Positions 33,540 to 42,526 of a stretch of 64,000 nucleotides of DNA are shown here, in pieces. The first letter of the stretch is position 1, and each line of letters opens with the position of its first letter. The notes beneath the pieces are model-generated. The model was not told the DNA's origin, searched no databases, and worked only from the letters and a program-made list of their open reading frames with translations. The DNA is from Imperialibacter roseus. Its GTDB lineage: Bacteria > Bacteroidota > Bacteroidia > Cytophagales > Cyclobacteriaceae. The translations under genes and the position numbers were made by a program. The stretch is taken from positions 5,722,501-5,786,500 of the forward strand of contig NZ_CP136051.1 in assembly GCF_032999765.1 (NCBI RefSeq). Direction: 5' to 3'.

Positions 33540-35108
33540 ATGAAGAGAAATATGAAGAATATAAAGAAATATTTAAGCGCCGCATTGGTGCTCGTCTTCA
33601 TCATGAGTTCATGTAACGAAGACAACCTGATTGAGCTCAACATAAACAAAAATGCCTCCGAAGAAATAGACCTTTCGTATCTGCTGGCATATGGACAGTT
33701 GAGGGTAGCTGGTGCCCGCTACGAAAACTGGAGAACGAACTTGATTTATTGCTCTACTATGATCCAACACAACGCCTCGTTGCAAGGTTACTGGAGTGGC
33801 GATAAATACTACTACAACGCACAATACAGCGGTGCTTTTATGGAAAGTCACTATACCGACGCCATCAAAACACTGACTCATGTAGTGGATCAAACAGCGG
33901 ACGTGCCAGAGTTGGTTAACCTGCATGGTGCGGCCACTATCATGCGTTCTTTCGATCTTCACAAAATGACTGATCTTTATGGAAACGTTCCTTTCTTCCA
34001 GGCTGGAAGGGGGCTCGACGGAGCCGAAAACTGGTTCCCAAAGTACGATGCTCAATCTGAAATCTATGCGGCCCTGATAAGCGATATTAAAGCAGCAAGA
34101 GACGGATTTGACCCAAGCATTAACAATTTGGGCTCTCAGGACATCCTGTTTAAGGGAGATACTGAGAAGTGGGTGAAGTTTGCGAATTCATTACTAATGA
34201 GAATAGCGCTTCGTATGAGCAAAGTGAATCCTACAGAAGCGCAAGCTGTGTTTGTTGAAGCAGCTGGCGGTGCAATGACATCAAATGATGACAACGCATT
34301 TTTGGCTCAACAAAACGGTCCTGCTGGTGATACCAACCAGAACGGCACTTCACTTGTGCTTTCCAATGCCGGCGGTGGCGGTGGCGATGCCAGCAATGGC
34401 CGTGTCAGTGAATTCCTTGTAAATTGGCTAACGGACAACAATGACCCACGTAAAATGATCATTGTAGGTGGTACCGGTGACCCGTATAATAGCACTACCT
34501 GGAACACCGATCCCGATAGTCAACAAGGCTTGCCCAATGGTTACACTTCGCAAACCATAACGGCCATCAATCCTGATTTTGAAAGCGTAAATGAGTACTC
34601 TTTCATCAATCGTGAGATTTTAGATCTGGATGATCCTTATCCATTCCTTAGCTACGCTGAAGTAGAACTGATGAAAGCTGAGGCAGCGGTGAAGGGTTGG
34701 TTGTCATCTGATCCTGAAGCACATTTTGTGGCTGGAGTTACAGCAGCCATCCAGTCATGGGAGGCATTTGGCATCTCAAATGCAGCAAGTGCTTCGGAAA
34801 TCAGCACATACATCGCCGGGCTTGACTTTGCGGGAGCATCAGACGCTGCTAAACTGGAATTGATTGGCGAGCAATACTGGGCCGCCACTTACCTGAACCA
34901 CGTTGAGGCATGGAACAACTGGAGAAGAACAGGATTTCCTGCCTTCACTCCTACAAGCGACCCGAACAACATCACTGGCGGAACTGTGCCAAGAAGGTTG
35001 AGGTACTATGAGTCAGAAGCTGGCAGCAACCCTGACAACTACCAAAGCGCCGTTCAGGCCCAGGGGCCAGACCTTCTTACCACAAGAATGTGGTGGGATG
35101 TTGAATAA
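33540..35108 (+). CDS. SusD/RagB family nutrient-binding lipoprotein
   Basis: The 522-residue product starts seven bases after the SusC stop and is a lipoprotein (FIMSSCNEDN, Cys after MSS) that caps the SusC barrel and binds substrate at the surface. SusD-like motifs include TDLYGNVPFFQAGRG and PFLSYAEVELMKAEAAVKGW, matching the SusD/RagB imelysin-like subfamily. The ATG at 33540 is used; an ATG at 33552 (MKNIKKYL) is also possible. A terminator follows, so the pair may be one transcription unit, with the PSCyt genes starting from their own promoter. Confidence 0.94.
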   Translation: MKRNMKNIKKYLSAALVLVFIMSSCNEDNLIELNINKNASEEIDLSYLLAYGQLRVAGARYENWRTNLIYCSTMIQHNASLQGYWSGDKYYYNAQYSGAFMESHYTDAIKTLTHVVDQTADVPELVNLHGAATIMRSFDLHKMTDLYGNVPFFQAGRGLDGAENWFPKYDAQSEIYAALISDIKAARDGFDPSINNLGSQDILFKGDTEKWVKFANSLLMRIALRMSKVNPTEAQAVFVEAAGGAMTSNDDNAFLAQQNGPAGDTNQNGTSLVLSNAGGGGGDASNGRVSEFLVNWLTDNNDPRKMIIVGGTGDPYNSTTWNTDPDSQQGLPNGYTSQTITAINPDFESVNEYSFINREILDLDDPYPFLSYAEVELMKAEAAVKGWLSSDPEAHFVAGVTAAIQSWEAFGISNAASASEISTYIAGLDFAGASDAAKLELIGEQYWAATYLNHVEAWNNWRRTGFPAFTPTSDPNNITGGTVPRRLRYYESEAGSNPDNYQSAVQAQGPDLLTTRMWWDVE

Positions 35109-35148
35109 ATTCTCTTTCCATTGATATTTCAAATACTCATCTATTGAT

Positions 35149-35177
35149 AAGGGCACCTTCGGGTGCCTTTATTTTTC
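35149..35177 (+). terminator. Intrinsic terminator after susD
   Basis: AAGGGCACC (35149-35157) pairs with GGTGCCTTT (35162-35170), one G-U pair, over a TTCG-type loop and is followed by ATTTTT. This would separate the SusCD pair from the PSCyt genes, at least partly. Confidence 0.75.
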
Positions 35178-35214
35178 CACTCTTCCCAGCCACAACTTAT
35201 TAATGGACTATGCA

Positions 35215-35246
35215 TTGTTATCCTTGCCAAACCTTCTTAAATTTTG
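35215..35246 (+). promoter_or_regulatory. Candidate promoter of the PSCyt/DUF1549 cluster
   Basis: TTG (35215-35217) and, after 20 bases, TAAATTTTG (35238-35246), close to the Bacteroidota pattern TTG-N19-21-TAnnTTTG with one extra base. It lies about 24 bases upstream of the ATG. If real, the four following genes have their own transcript. Confidence 0.4.
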
Positions 35247-35269
35247 ATTTTACATAACCCTACTTGAAC

Positions 35270-37588
35270 ATGTATACCAGGCTCATCACCGGGCTTCTGT
35301 CCATTGCCTTTGCGGGATTAATTATTTCCCTGCCTGGATGCAAAGACTCAACATCTTCAGGAGACCTGCCCGAAACCGTCAGCTACAATTTTCATATCCG
35401 CCCTTTGATGAGCGACAGGTGCTTCGCTTGCCATGGTCCCGATAAAAACAAAGTGAAAGCCGGCCTAAGGCTTGATATTCCTGAGCTGGCTCTCGGTGAA
35501 TTGAAAGAGAATAAAGGGAAATTTGCCATCGTCCCTGGAAAGCCAGAGGAGTCGGAGTTGGTGAAGCGCATTTCTTCTACCGACCCTACCTACCAAATGC
35601 CGTCGCCTGAGTCGCACCTGCCTCTTTTGACTGAAAATGAAATAGCGCTTGTTAAAAAATGGATCAGGCAGGGCGCAAAATTTGAAAAGCTTTGGTCCTT
35701 CACGTCTCCCAAAAAAGCGGTCCTTCCAAAAGTGAAGGGCGAAGACTGGCCTAAAACCGACCTTGACCTTTTCGTCGTGAAAAAAATGGAGGAAAAAGGA
35801 CTGAAACCCAACGAAGAGGCGGACAAAGAACGCTTGCTGAAAAGGGTTTCTCTCGATCTGACCGGGCTGCCTCCGTCGCTTGATCTCATGGATCGCTTTA
35901 TGGCCGACAAAAGCGATGAGGCTTATGAAAAGGTTGTGGACGAATTGATGAACAGCCCTGCTTATGGAGAAAGAATGGCCGTTCACTGGCTGGACGTCGG
36001 CCGCTATTCCGATTCCTACGGCTATCAGGACGATAATATCCGCACGCAATGGCCCTGGCGGGATTGGGTGATCCATGCCTTCAACGACAACCTTCCTTAC
36101 GACAAATTTCTCACCTGGCAGTTGGCTGGAGACATGCTTCCCGACGCCGATAAAGAGAAAATCCTTGCTACCGGCTTTTTGAGAAACCATAAATACACAG
36201 AGGAAGGTGGTGTGATAGAAGAGGAGTATAGAATCGAGTACCTCCTCGACAAAACCAAGACATATAGTAAAGGAATTATTGGTCTTACGGTAGAATGTGC
36301 CCAGTGCCACGATCACAAATACGATCCGATTTCGCAAAAGGACTACTATAAAATGTTGGCCTTCTTTAACAATACACCTGAAGTCGGGTACGAGGGCGAC
36401 ATATCCGTTTCGAAACCAGCTAAAGCACCAAGGCTTGAAATTACAACGGCCGATCTTGATGGAGTACTTTCATTTATCAGACAGCTGGAAAAAGACACCA
36501 TGATGGTGTCAGTGATGGACGAGCTTGACACCCTGCGCAAAACTTACGTGCTCAACCGGGGGCAGTACGATTCGCCAACAGATGAAGTGAAACCACAACC
36601 TCTGTCAGAAGTCATGGTTTTTGATACCACTGCCTACCCAAGAAACCGCTTAGGCTTGGCCAAATGGACCGTCGACAAAAACAATCCTTTGACAGCCAGG
36701 GTATTTGTGAATCAGGTATGGCAAATGATCTTCGGCCAGGGAATTGTAAAAACCGCCGGCGACTTTGGTATGCAGGGCGACCTACCTTCACACCCTGAGC
36801 TGCTCGACTGGCTGGCGGTCGACTTTATGGAAAATGACTGGGACATCAAATACCTGGTCAAGCAAATCGTGACATCGGCTACGTACAGGCAATCCAGCAG
36901 CGTTTCGAAAGAAAAGCTGGCCATCGACCCCGACAATATTTACCTCAGCCATGGGCCTCGCTTCCGGTTACCGGCTGAGTTCGTAAAAGACCTCATTCTG
37001 GCTAGCAGTGGACTTTTGGTGAACAAAATCGGTGGCCCCAGTGTGAAGGCTTATCAACCCGACGGCCTTTGGGAGGCTGCCACTTCGGGCAGAGGTGTTT
37101 TAGCAACTTACCAGCAAGACCATGGGGAAGATTTGTACCGCCGGGGTATGTACACTTTCATCAAACTCACACTGCCTCCTCCCTCTCTGATGATTTTCGA
37201 TGGCAGCAACAGAGACCAATGTGAGGTAAAACGACCTCAGACCAACACGCCTCTCCAAGCACTTGTCATGATGAACGATCCAACCATGTTAGAAGCTTCA
37301 CGGGTGCTGGCCGAAAAGCTGGTCAAGGAGCAGACGGGCACAGAAGACAAAATAACAAAAGCCTTCAGGCTGATTGTGTGCCGGGTGCCGAAGGAGTCTG
37401 AGAAAGATTTGCTGAACAGTTATTTTTCAGAACAACTGGGCATTTACCAAAGCCAGGCTATTGACCCTTCGGAGGTGCTAAATGTGGGTGAATTTCCTCA
37501 TTTGGAAGTAGAGAAAAGTGAGGCGGCAGCGCTTGCCAACGTGATTCAACTGATCTATAACATGGAGGAATCCATTACAAAGACATAA
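35270..37588 (+). CDS. PSCyt1-DUF1549-DUF1553 lipoprotein with c-type heme
   Basis: The 772-residue product has a lipoprotein signal (FAGLIISLPGC). An N-terminal cytochrome domain of the planctomycete type carries the heme motif CFACH at residues 51-55 (RPLMSDRCFACHGPD). DUF1549 follows (WPKTDLDLFVVKKMEEKGL, RVSLDLTGLPPSLDLMDRF, AVHWLDVGRYSDSYGYQDD), and then a second CAQCH at 343-347 (VECAQCHDHKYDPISQKDYY), and DUF1553 (RVFVNQVWQMIFGQGIVKTAGDFG, RDQCEVKRPQTNTPLQALVMMNDP). These proteins are abundant in Planctomycetes and of unknown function. The next gene encodes DUF1501, their usual partner. I start at the ATG at 35270; the frame's first codon is a TTG two codons upstream. Confidence 0.93.
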   Translation: MYTRLITGLLSIAFAGLIISLPGCKDSTSSGDLPETVSYNFHIRPLMSDRCFACHGPDKNKVKAGLRLDIPELALGELKENKGKFAIVPGKPEESELVKRISSTDPTYQMPSPESHLPLLTENEIALVKKWIRQGAKFEKLWSFTSPKKAVLPKVKGEDWPKTDLDLFVVKKMEEKGLKPNEEADKERLLKRVSLDLTGLPPSLDLMDRFMADKSDEAYEKVVDELMNSPAYGERMAVHWLDVGRYSDSYGYQDDNIRTQWPWRDWVIHAFNDNLPYDKFLTWQLAGDMLPDADKEKILATGFLRNHKYTEEGGVIEEEYRIEYLLDKTKTYSKGIIGLTVECAQCHDHKYDPISQKDYYKMLAFFNNTPEVGYEGDISVSKPAKAPRLEITTADLDGVLSFIRQLEKDTMMVSVMDELDTLRKTYVLNRGQYDSPTDEVKPQPLSEVMVFDTTAYPRNRLGLAKWTVDKNNPLTARVFVNQVWQMIFGQGIVKTAGDFGMQGDLPSHPELLDWLAVDFMENDWDIKYLVKQIVTSATYRQSSSVSKEKLAIDPDNIYLSHGPRFRLPAEFVKDLILASSGLLVNKIGGPSVKAYQPDGLWEAATSGRGVLATYQQDHGEDLYRRGMYTFIKLTLPPPSLMIFDGSNRDQCEVKRPQTNTPLQALVMMNDPTMLEASRVLAEKLVKEQTGTEDKITKAFRLIVCRVPKESEKDLLNSYFSEQLGIYQSQAIDPSEVLNVGEFPHLEVEKSEAAALANVIQLIYNMEESITKT

Positions 37589-37591
37589 GCC

Positions 37592-39046
37592 ATGGAAAAA
37601 GAACAACTGGAAAACGGCTTAAACCAAAACAGGCGAAAATTTCTTTCGAAGTTAAGTCTCGGCATTGGTAGTGCGGCACTGGGTTCGCTGCTGATTCCTG
37701 ATTTATTCAAGGGAGGCTCTAGTCCGGAAGAAGAGCTTTTTGCACAGCTCCCCCATTTTGCGCCAAAGGCCAAACGGATCATTTACCTCTTCCAAAATGG
37801 TGCCCCCTCTCAGCTTGACCTTTTCGACTACAAACCCATGCTGCAAAAAATGCACGGGGAAGACTTGCCAGAGTCGATTCGTCAGGGTCAGCGATTGACA
37901 GGCATGACGTCCGGGCAGTCCAAATTTCCACTGGCCGGAACAATTTTCGACTTTAAACAATACGGCCAGTCTCGTGCCTGGATCAGCGACTTGCTGCCCC
38001 ACACCGCCAGCATAGCTGACGAACTCTGCTTCGTAAAAAGCATTTATACCGAGGCCATCAACCACGACCCGGCACTCACCTTTTTCCAGACCGGTGCCCA
38101 GGTAGGCAACCGCCCAAGCATGGGGGCATGGCTGAGTTACGGGCTGGGAAGTGAAAACAAAAACCTCCCCGCTTTCTGCGTTTTGCTTTCAAAAGGAAAA
38201 GGTAATGGCCAGGGAGTTTACTCAAAGCTTTGGACCAACGGCTTCCTCGACTCCGTTCATCAGGGTGTCCAGTTCTCCAGTGGCGACGACCCTGTGCTCT
38301 ACCTCAACAACCCCGAGGGAATGGACAGGGCGGAAAGAAGAAAAATGCTCGATCACCTGGCAGCGTTGAATCAGGAAAACTACGAAGAGTTCGGGGATCC
38401 TGAGATTGCTGCCAAAATTCAACAATACGAGTTGGCTTACCGAATGCAGACTTCGGTGCCAGAGCTTACAAATTTAAAAAATGAGCCGGAGTCAATTGTG
38501 AAAATGTACGGCCCCGAATGCATGGTGCCCGGTACCTATGCCGCCAACTGCCTGCTGGCCCGCAAGCTCAGCGAAGGTGGCGTTCGGTTTGTGCAACTCT
38601 ACCATCAGGGGTGGGATGCCCACGATAACCTGCCTGGCCAAATTGTTGGCCAGTGCAAAGATGTGGATCAATCGTCGGCAGCACTCGTAATGGATTTGAA
38701 GCAAAGAGGCCTCCTCGACGAAACCCTCGTAATTTGGGGCGGTGAGTTTGGCAGAACCAACTATTGCCAGGGCAAGCTCACTGGCGACAACTACGGCCGT
38801 GACCACCATCCCCGGTGCTTCACTATATGGATGGCAGGTGGGGGCATCAAGCCTGGAATGGTCTACGGGGAAACTGACGAGTTTGGCTATAATATCACCG
38901 AAAACCCCGTGCATGTCAACGATTTTCATGCGACCGTGCTCAACCAAATGGGGCTTGATCATGAGAAGCTGATCTACAAGCATTTGGGAAGAAGGTACCG
39001 GTTGACTGATGTAGCCGGAAAGGTAGTGAAAGGAATTATTGCTTAG
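37592..39046 (+). CDS. DUF1501 protein with twin-arginine-like leader
   Basis: The 484-residue product has a leader RRKFLSKLSLGIGSAALGSLL, which looks like a Tat signal. The body is a sulfatase/alkaline-phosphatase-like fold of DUF1501: AKRIIYLFQNGAPSQLDLFDYKP, HDPALTFFQTGAQVGNRPSMGAWLSYGLG, GVRFVQLYHQGWDAHDNLP, LVIWGGEFGRTNYCQG and GRDHHPRCFTIWMAGGGIKPGM, with His and Asp residues that could bind metals. It starts three bases after the PSCyt1 gene stop. Function is unknown; in Planctomycetes it always accompanies DUF1549/DUF1553 genes, and they are thought to work together on some exported substrate. Confidence 0.92.
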   Translation: MEKEQLENGLNQNRRKFLSKLSLGIGSAALGSLLIPDLFKGGSSPEEELFAQLPHFAPKAKRIIYLFQNGAPSQLDLFDYKPMLQKMHGEDLPESIRQGQRLTGMTSGQSKFPLAGTIFDFKQYGQSRAWISDLLPHTASIADELCFVKSIYTEAINHDPALTFFQTGAQVGNRPSMGAWLSYGLGSENKNLPAFCVLLSKGKGNGQGVYSKLWTNGFLDSVHQGVQFSSGDDPVLYLNNPEGMDRAERRKMLDHLAALNQENYEEFGDPEIAAKIQQYELAYRMQTSVPELTNLKNEPESIVKMYGPECMVPGTYAANCLLARKLSEGGVRFVQLYHQGWDAHDNLPGQIVGQCKDVDQSSAALVMDLKQRGLLDETLVIWGGEFGRTNYCQGKLTGDNYGRDHHPRCFTIWMAGGGIKPGMVYGETDEFGYNITENPVHVNDFHATVLNQMGLDHEKLIYKHLGRRYRLTDVAGKVVKGIIA

Positions 39047-39062
39047 CAAGAACACCCGAAAA

Positions 39063-40100
39063 ATGAAAAGAAGAACTTTTGTAAAAAACAGTGCCCTTGC
39101 CGCTTCGGCTGTTATGGCTGGGCCTTCTCTGTTAGCCAGAAATCCGAAGCAAGACATCATCCTCGGCCACGGAAAAAAGCGCTACAAGCTCGACACCAAA
39201 TGGAGCCAGGCCGACATCACCAAATACCCGGTGAAAGACTGCCACGAAATGGTGCAGGACAGCAAAGGCCGCATCCTGCTCCTCACCAACGAGACCAAAA
39301 ACAATGTCATTATCTACGACAAAAAAGGGAAGCTGCTTTCAACGTGGGGATCGGAATACCCCGGGGCTCATGGGTTGACTTTGTTTGACGAAAATGGCAC
39401 CGAAGTGCTCTTCATCTGCGACAACAACCGCCATCAGGTAATTAAAACAGACATGAACGGGCGAGTACTTTTGACGCTCGACTATCCAAAAGAAACGGGC
39501 GAATACACAAAGGCCGACGAATATGTGCCAACTGAAACGGCCATTGCTCCCAACGGGGATATCTTTGTTGCAGATGGCTACGGCAAAGACTTTATCACGC
39601 AGTACGACAGCAAAGGCAACTACATCCGTCACTTTGGCGGCCGGGGAGAAACTAATGCCCACCTCCTCAATGCCCATGGCGTTTGCATGGATTTCCGTGA
39701 TCCAGCCAATCCATCATTGGTTATCAGCTCCCGTCAGCAAATGGCTTTCAAGCGCTATACGCTTGACGGCAAATACTTGTCGACCATTTCTCTACCCGGC
39801 GCCTGGGTTTGCAGGCCGGTTATTAAAGGCGACTATTTGTATGCTGCGGTGCTTATGAGCGCCAGTCAACCATGGAAGCAATCTGGGTTTGTAACGATTC
39901 TCGACAAGAAAGACAAAGTCGTTTCCAACATCGCTGCGAATGCCCCGGAATATGAAGCCGGCCAATTGAAAGAACTTTTCCAAACCGATGCCGTTTTTGC
40001 CTACCCCCACGATGTGTGCATCGACGATGAAGAAAATCTTTATGTAGCTCAGTGGAATTCGGGCCAGGTATACCCTTATAAACTAACGCCTGTTTCATGA
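39063..40100 (+). CDS. Exported NHL-type six-bladed beta-propeller protein
   Basis: The 345-residue product starts at the ATG at 39063 with a Tat-like leader (MKRRTFVKNSALAASAVMAG). Its body is built of repeats of a propeller type (DCHEMVQDSKGRILLLTN, ETAIAPNGDIFVADGYGKDF, FAYPHDVCIDDEENLYVAQW), similar to NHL repeats or peptidyl-alpha-hydroxyglycine lyases. It could bind a ligand or process a substrate together with the DUF1501 and cytochrome proteins. It follows the DUF1501 gene by 16 bases and shares four bases with the next gene (ATGA). Confidence 0.85.
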   Translation: MKRRTFVKNSALAASAVMAGPSLLARNPKQDIILGHGKKRYKLDTKWSQADITKYPVKDCHEMVQDSKGRILLLTNETKNNVIIYDKKGKLLSTWGSEYPGAHGLTLFDENGTEVLFICDNNRHQVIKTDMNGRVLLTLDYPKETGEYTKADEYVPTETAIAPNGDIFVADGYGKDFITQYDSKGNYIRHFGGRGETNAHLLNAHGVCMDFRDPANPSLVISSRQQMAFKRYTLDGKYLSTISLPGAWVCRPVIKGDYLYAAVLMSASQPWKQSGFVTILDKKDKVVSNIAANAPEYEAGQLKELFQTDAVFAYPHDVCIDDEENLYVAQWNSGQVYPYKLTPVS

Positions 40101-42238
40101 GCAAGCTTCGGGGCTTGATCAGCAATGGCAGCTTCTTTGTTTGCTGCTTGCTGGCGTTTCTTCTCGTATTCGAAAACAGTTTTACTACACCCGCCTGGCT
40201 TCAGGTGATAGGGAGGATGCACCCTTTACTCCTGCATTTTCCCATAGCCTTATTGGTTGTTTATGCCCTGCTGGTTTTTTTAAGCAAAACACCAGCCGAG
40301 TCGCCAGCTGATGAATCACTTCGAGCAGACGACCTGCTTCTTCTGGGAAGTTTTACCGCTGCTCTTTCAGCACTCATGGGTTTATTGCTCTCAAAAGAGG
40401 GCGGCTATGCTGAAGGAAGCCTGACCTGGCACAAATGGGGTGGAGCGCTGGTCGCTTTTTCATCTTATGGATGGTATACCTTCAGAAAGAAGACGAATCT
40501 ACAGCCTATGCTGTCAAAAGGTATTCCCGTGGGAATGTTGGTGCTGATCACTTTTGCCGGTCACCAGGGCGCCAACATTACACACGGAGACAATTTTGTG
40601 CTGGCGCCCATCACCCCTGACGCAAGTTTCGAAGATGTTCCTTTCGCTGAGGCCGTAATTTACGATCACATGGTGCAGCCTATTCTGAAAGAAAAGTGCA
40701 TGGGCTGCCACAACAGCCGCAAAGCCAAAGGTGAGCTGGTGATGGAAAGTCCGGAAACTATTTTGGCTGGTGGTAAAAACGGACTGCTATGGGACTCTCT
40801 GAATTATGAAGCCAGCCTGCTTCTCAAACGCATTCACTTGCCGGAATCGGTAGAAGAACATATGCCGCCCGAGGGTAAAAACCAGCTCACAGATGAAGAG
40901 AAGGAAGTACTTGAAGCCTGGATTGCCGCTGGTGCGCCTTTCGACGCTTTGGCAGTCGAAACTGCTCCGGATCAACCCCTTTACCAAATAGCACAGGCAA
41001 AATTCAACGCCACCAAAAGCTATGATTTTGAGGCCGCCGACCCCGTACTGGTTGAATCGCTGAACTCCAACTACCGGATCATCAGTCCTATTGCCCTCAA
41101 CTCACCAGCACTCACGGTCAGCTTTTTTTCTAGCGAAGCGTTCGAACCAGCGCAACTAAAAGAACTCGACAAAATCCGCACACAGGTAGTTGAACTGAGC
41201 CTCAACAAAATTCCGGTCAAAGATGAAGACCTGGCTTTGTTGGCGGCTTTTGAAAACCTGAAAAAACTTCATCTGAACTTCACCAATGTTTCGGACAAAG
41301 GACTGTCTTCATTGGCGAAACTTTCGAACCTGCGAGAACTATCACTATCAGGAACGGCCGTTACTGCGGCGGGCGTCTCTGAGCTGAGGCCTCTCTCCAC
41401 TCTTCAAAAAATATTTATCTGGAATACAGGGATTGATGCAGGGCAGGTTGCTGAGTTAAAGGAAGTTTTTCCCAATGTCTCCTTTGAGTCGGGCTTCGAT
41501 GACAAAGGCGCCGTTATTCAGCTATCGGCTCCGGTAATTGTTGGCAACGATGCCTTCTTCACCGACCCCATTTCCGTGAAGGTGAAGCATTACCTCAACG
41601 GAGTTACTCTGCGATATACGCTCGATGAATCCGCACCCGACAGCATCAGTTCCCCAATCTACGAAGATGGAATTCCTTTGGATGGCAATGCAACCATTAA
41701 TGTCAAAGCATTCAAAGACGGATGGTACAGCAGCGAAATGGTGTCGAAATCATTTCTGAGAAGTTCGATTACACCAGGCAGTGTTAGTCTGTTGACTCCG
41801 CCGAACCCGAAATACAAAGGGAAGCTGGAACAAGCGCTTTTCGACCATATAAAAGGAACCAATATCCACACAGATGGCAACTGGCTAGGCTACCAGGGCG
41901 AACCCATGGATGTGCAAATAATGTTAGGTGAAGAGATTCCTCAAAAGTCAATCACCGTGAGCTGCCTCAATAACACAGGAGGTTGGATCATGCCTCCCGC
42001 CAGTATCGACATCTGGTACGGTGACCATGAAAAAAATCTGAAACTTTGGAAGAAAAACAAAGTGGATCAGCCAACCAAAAACTTACCGGTTGGCCCCGCT
42101 TTCTACACTTTCGATTTGCCTAAAGAAAAATACAAGATGCTTAAGATTCATATCATGCCCGTTACCAAACTTCCAGCCTGGCACGATGCCAAGGGAAACC
42201 CCGGGTGGGTATTTGTCGATGAGGTTCTTTTGAATTAA
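40097..42238 (+). CDS. Membrane protein with DUF2231, cytochrome c (PSCyt1), leucine-rich repeats and chitobiase-like C-terminal domain
   Basis: The 713-residue product combines, in order: an N-terminal membrane domain of DUF2231 type (about 1-155; helices such as LLHFPIALLVVYALLVFL and AGHQGANITHGDNF with possible heme-b His), a cytochrome c domain with CMGCH at 201-205 (VQPILKEKCMGCHNSRKAKGELVM, MPPEGKNQLTDEEKEVLEAW), leucine-rich repeats (about 360-460; LKKLHLNFTNVSDKGLSSLAKL), and a chitobiase/hexosaminidase C-terminal-like domain (LRYTLDESAPDSISSPIYEDG). The last part looks like a discoidin or carbohydrate-binding module. It probably sits in the cytoplasmic membrane facing the periplasm and could pass electrons to the PSCyt1 protein. 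Confidence 0.88.
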   Translation: MSKLRGLISNGSFFVCCLLAFLLVFENSFTTPAWLQVIGRMHPLLLHFPIALLVVYALLVFLSKTPAESPADESLRADDLLLLGSFTAALSALMGLLLSKEGGYAEGSLTWHKWGGALVAFSSYGWYTFRKKTNLQPMLSKGIPVGMLVLITFAGHQGANITHGDNFVLAPITPDASFEDVPFAEAVIYDHMVQPILKEKCMGCHNSRKAKGELVMESPETILAGGKNGLLWDSLNYEASLLLKRIHLPESVEEHMPPEGKNQLTDEEKEVLEAWIAAGAPFDALAVETAPDQPLYQIAQAKFNATKSYDFEAADPVLVESLNSNYRIISPIALNSPALTVSFFSSEAFEPAQLKELDKIRTQVVELSLNKIPVKDEDLALLAAFENLKKLHLNFTNVSDKGLSSLAKLSNLRELSLSGTAVTAAGVSELRPLSTLQKIFIWNTGIDAGQVAELKEVFPNVSFESGFDDKGAVIQLSAPVIVGNDAFFTDPISVKVKHYLNGVTLRYTLDESAPDSISSPIYEDGIPLDGNATINVKAFKDGWYSSEMVSKSFLRSSITPGSVSLLTPPNPKYKGKLEQALFDHIKGTNIHTDGNWLGYQGEPMDVQIMLGEEIPQKSITVSCLNNTGGWIMPPASIDIWYGDHEKNLKLWKKNKVDQPTKNLPVGPAFYTFDLPKEKYKMLKIHIMPVTKLPAWHDAKGNPGWVFVDEVLLN

Positions 42239-42360
42239 TCCAATTTTGACAGGTTAAGTAGCGTATGATTTTTCTCCTGATTTACCCCTACCCTTCTATG
42301 TTGTAATCCAAGAAGTGGCCAGCAATACTTTGCCTCCATGTTCCTTGTTAGTCATGATAA

Positions 42361-42519
42361 ATCATCATAAAAACATCCTTCTATCAACGGACTAGTAAGC
42401 CGCATTTCCTTGTTTAATTTCTATGAATGAAAGCAGCAGCCTAAAGGAAACGAATACTAAAATTTAGCATCGCAAGGGCTGAGTAGCTGTCTTTCAAGTG
42501 AAGTTTGTTTTATGATGAT
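42361..42519 (-). ncRNA. Candidate bridge RNA region of the IS110-family element
   Basis: The non-coding end downstream of the transposase holds a long-range 12-bp inverted repeat (ATCATCATAAAA at 42361-42372 and TTTTATGATGAT at 42508-42519) enclosing other stems, for example TTTCCTT (42405-42411) with AAGGAAA (42444-42450) and CTAAA/TTTAG near 42458. IS110-family elements make a structured RNA in a non-coding end that pairs with target and donor DNA; IS1111-type elements make it downstream of the transposase. The loops that would recognise target and donor cannot be assigned by eye. Confidence 0.45.
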
Positions 42520-42526
42520 AGTCTCT

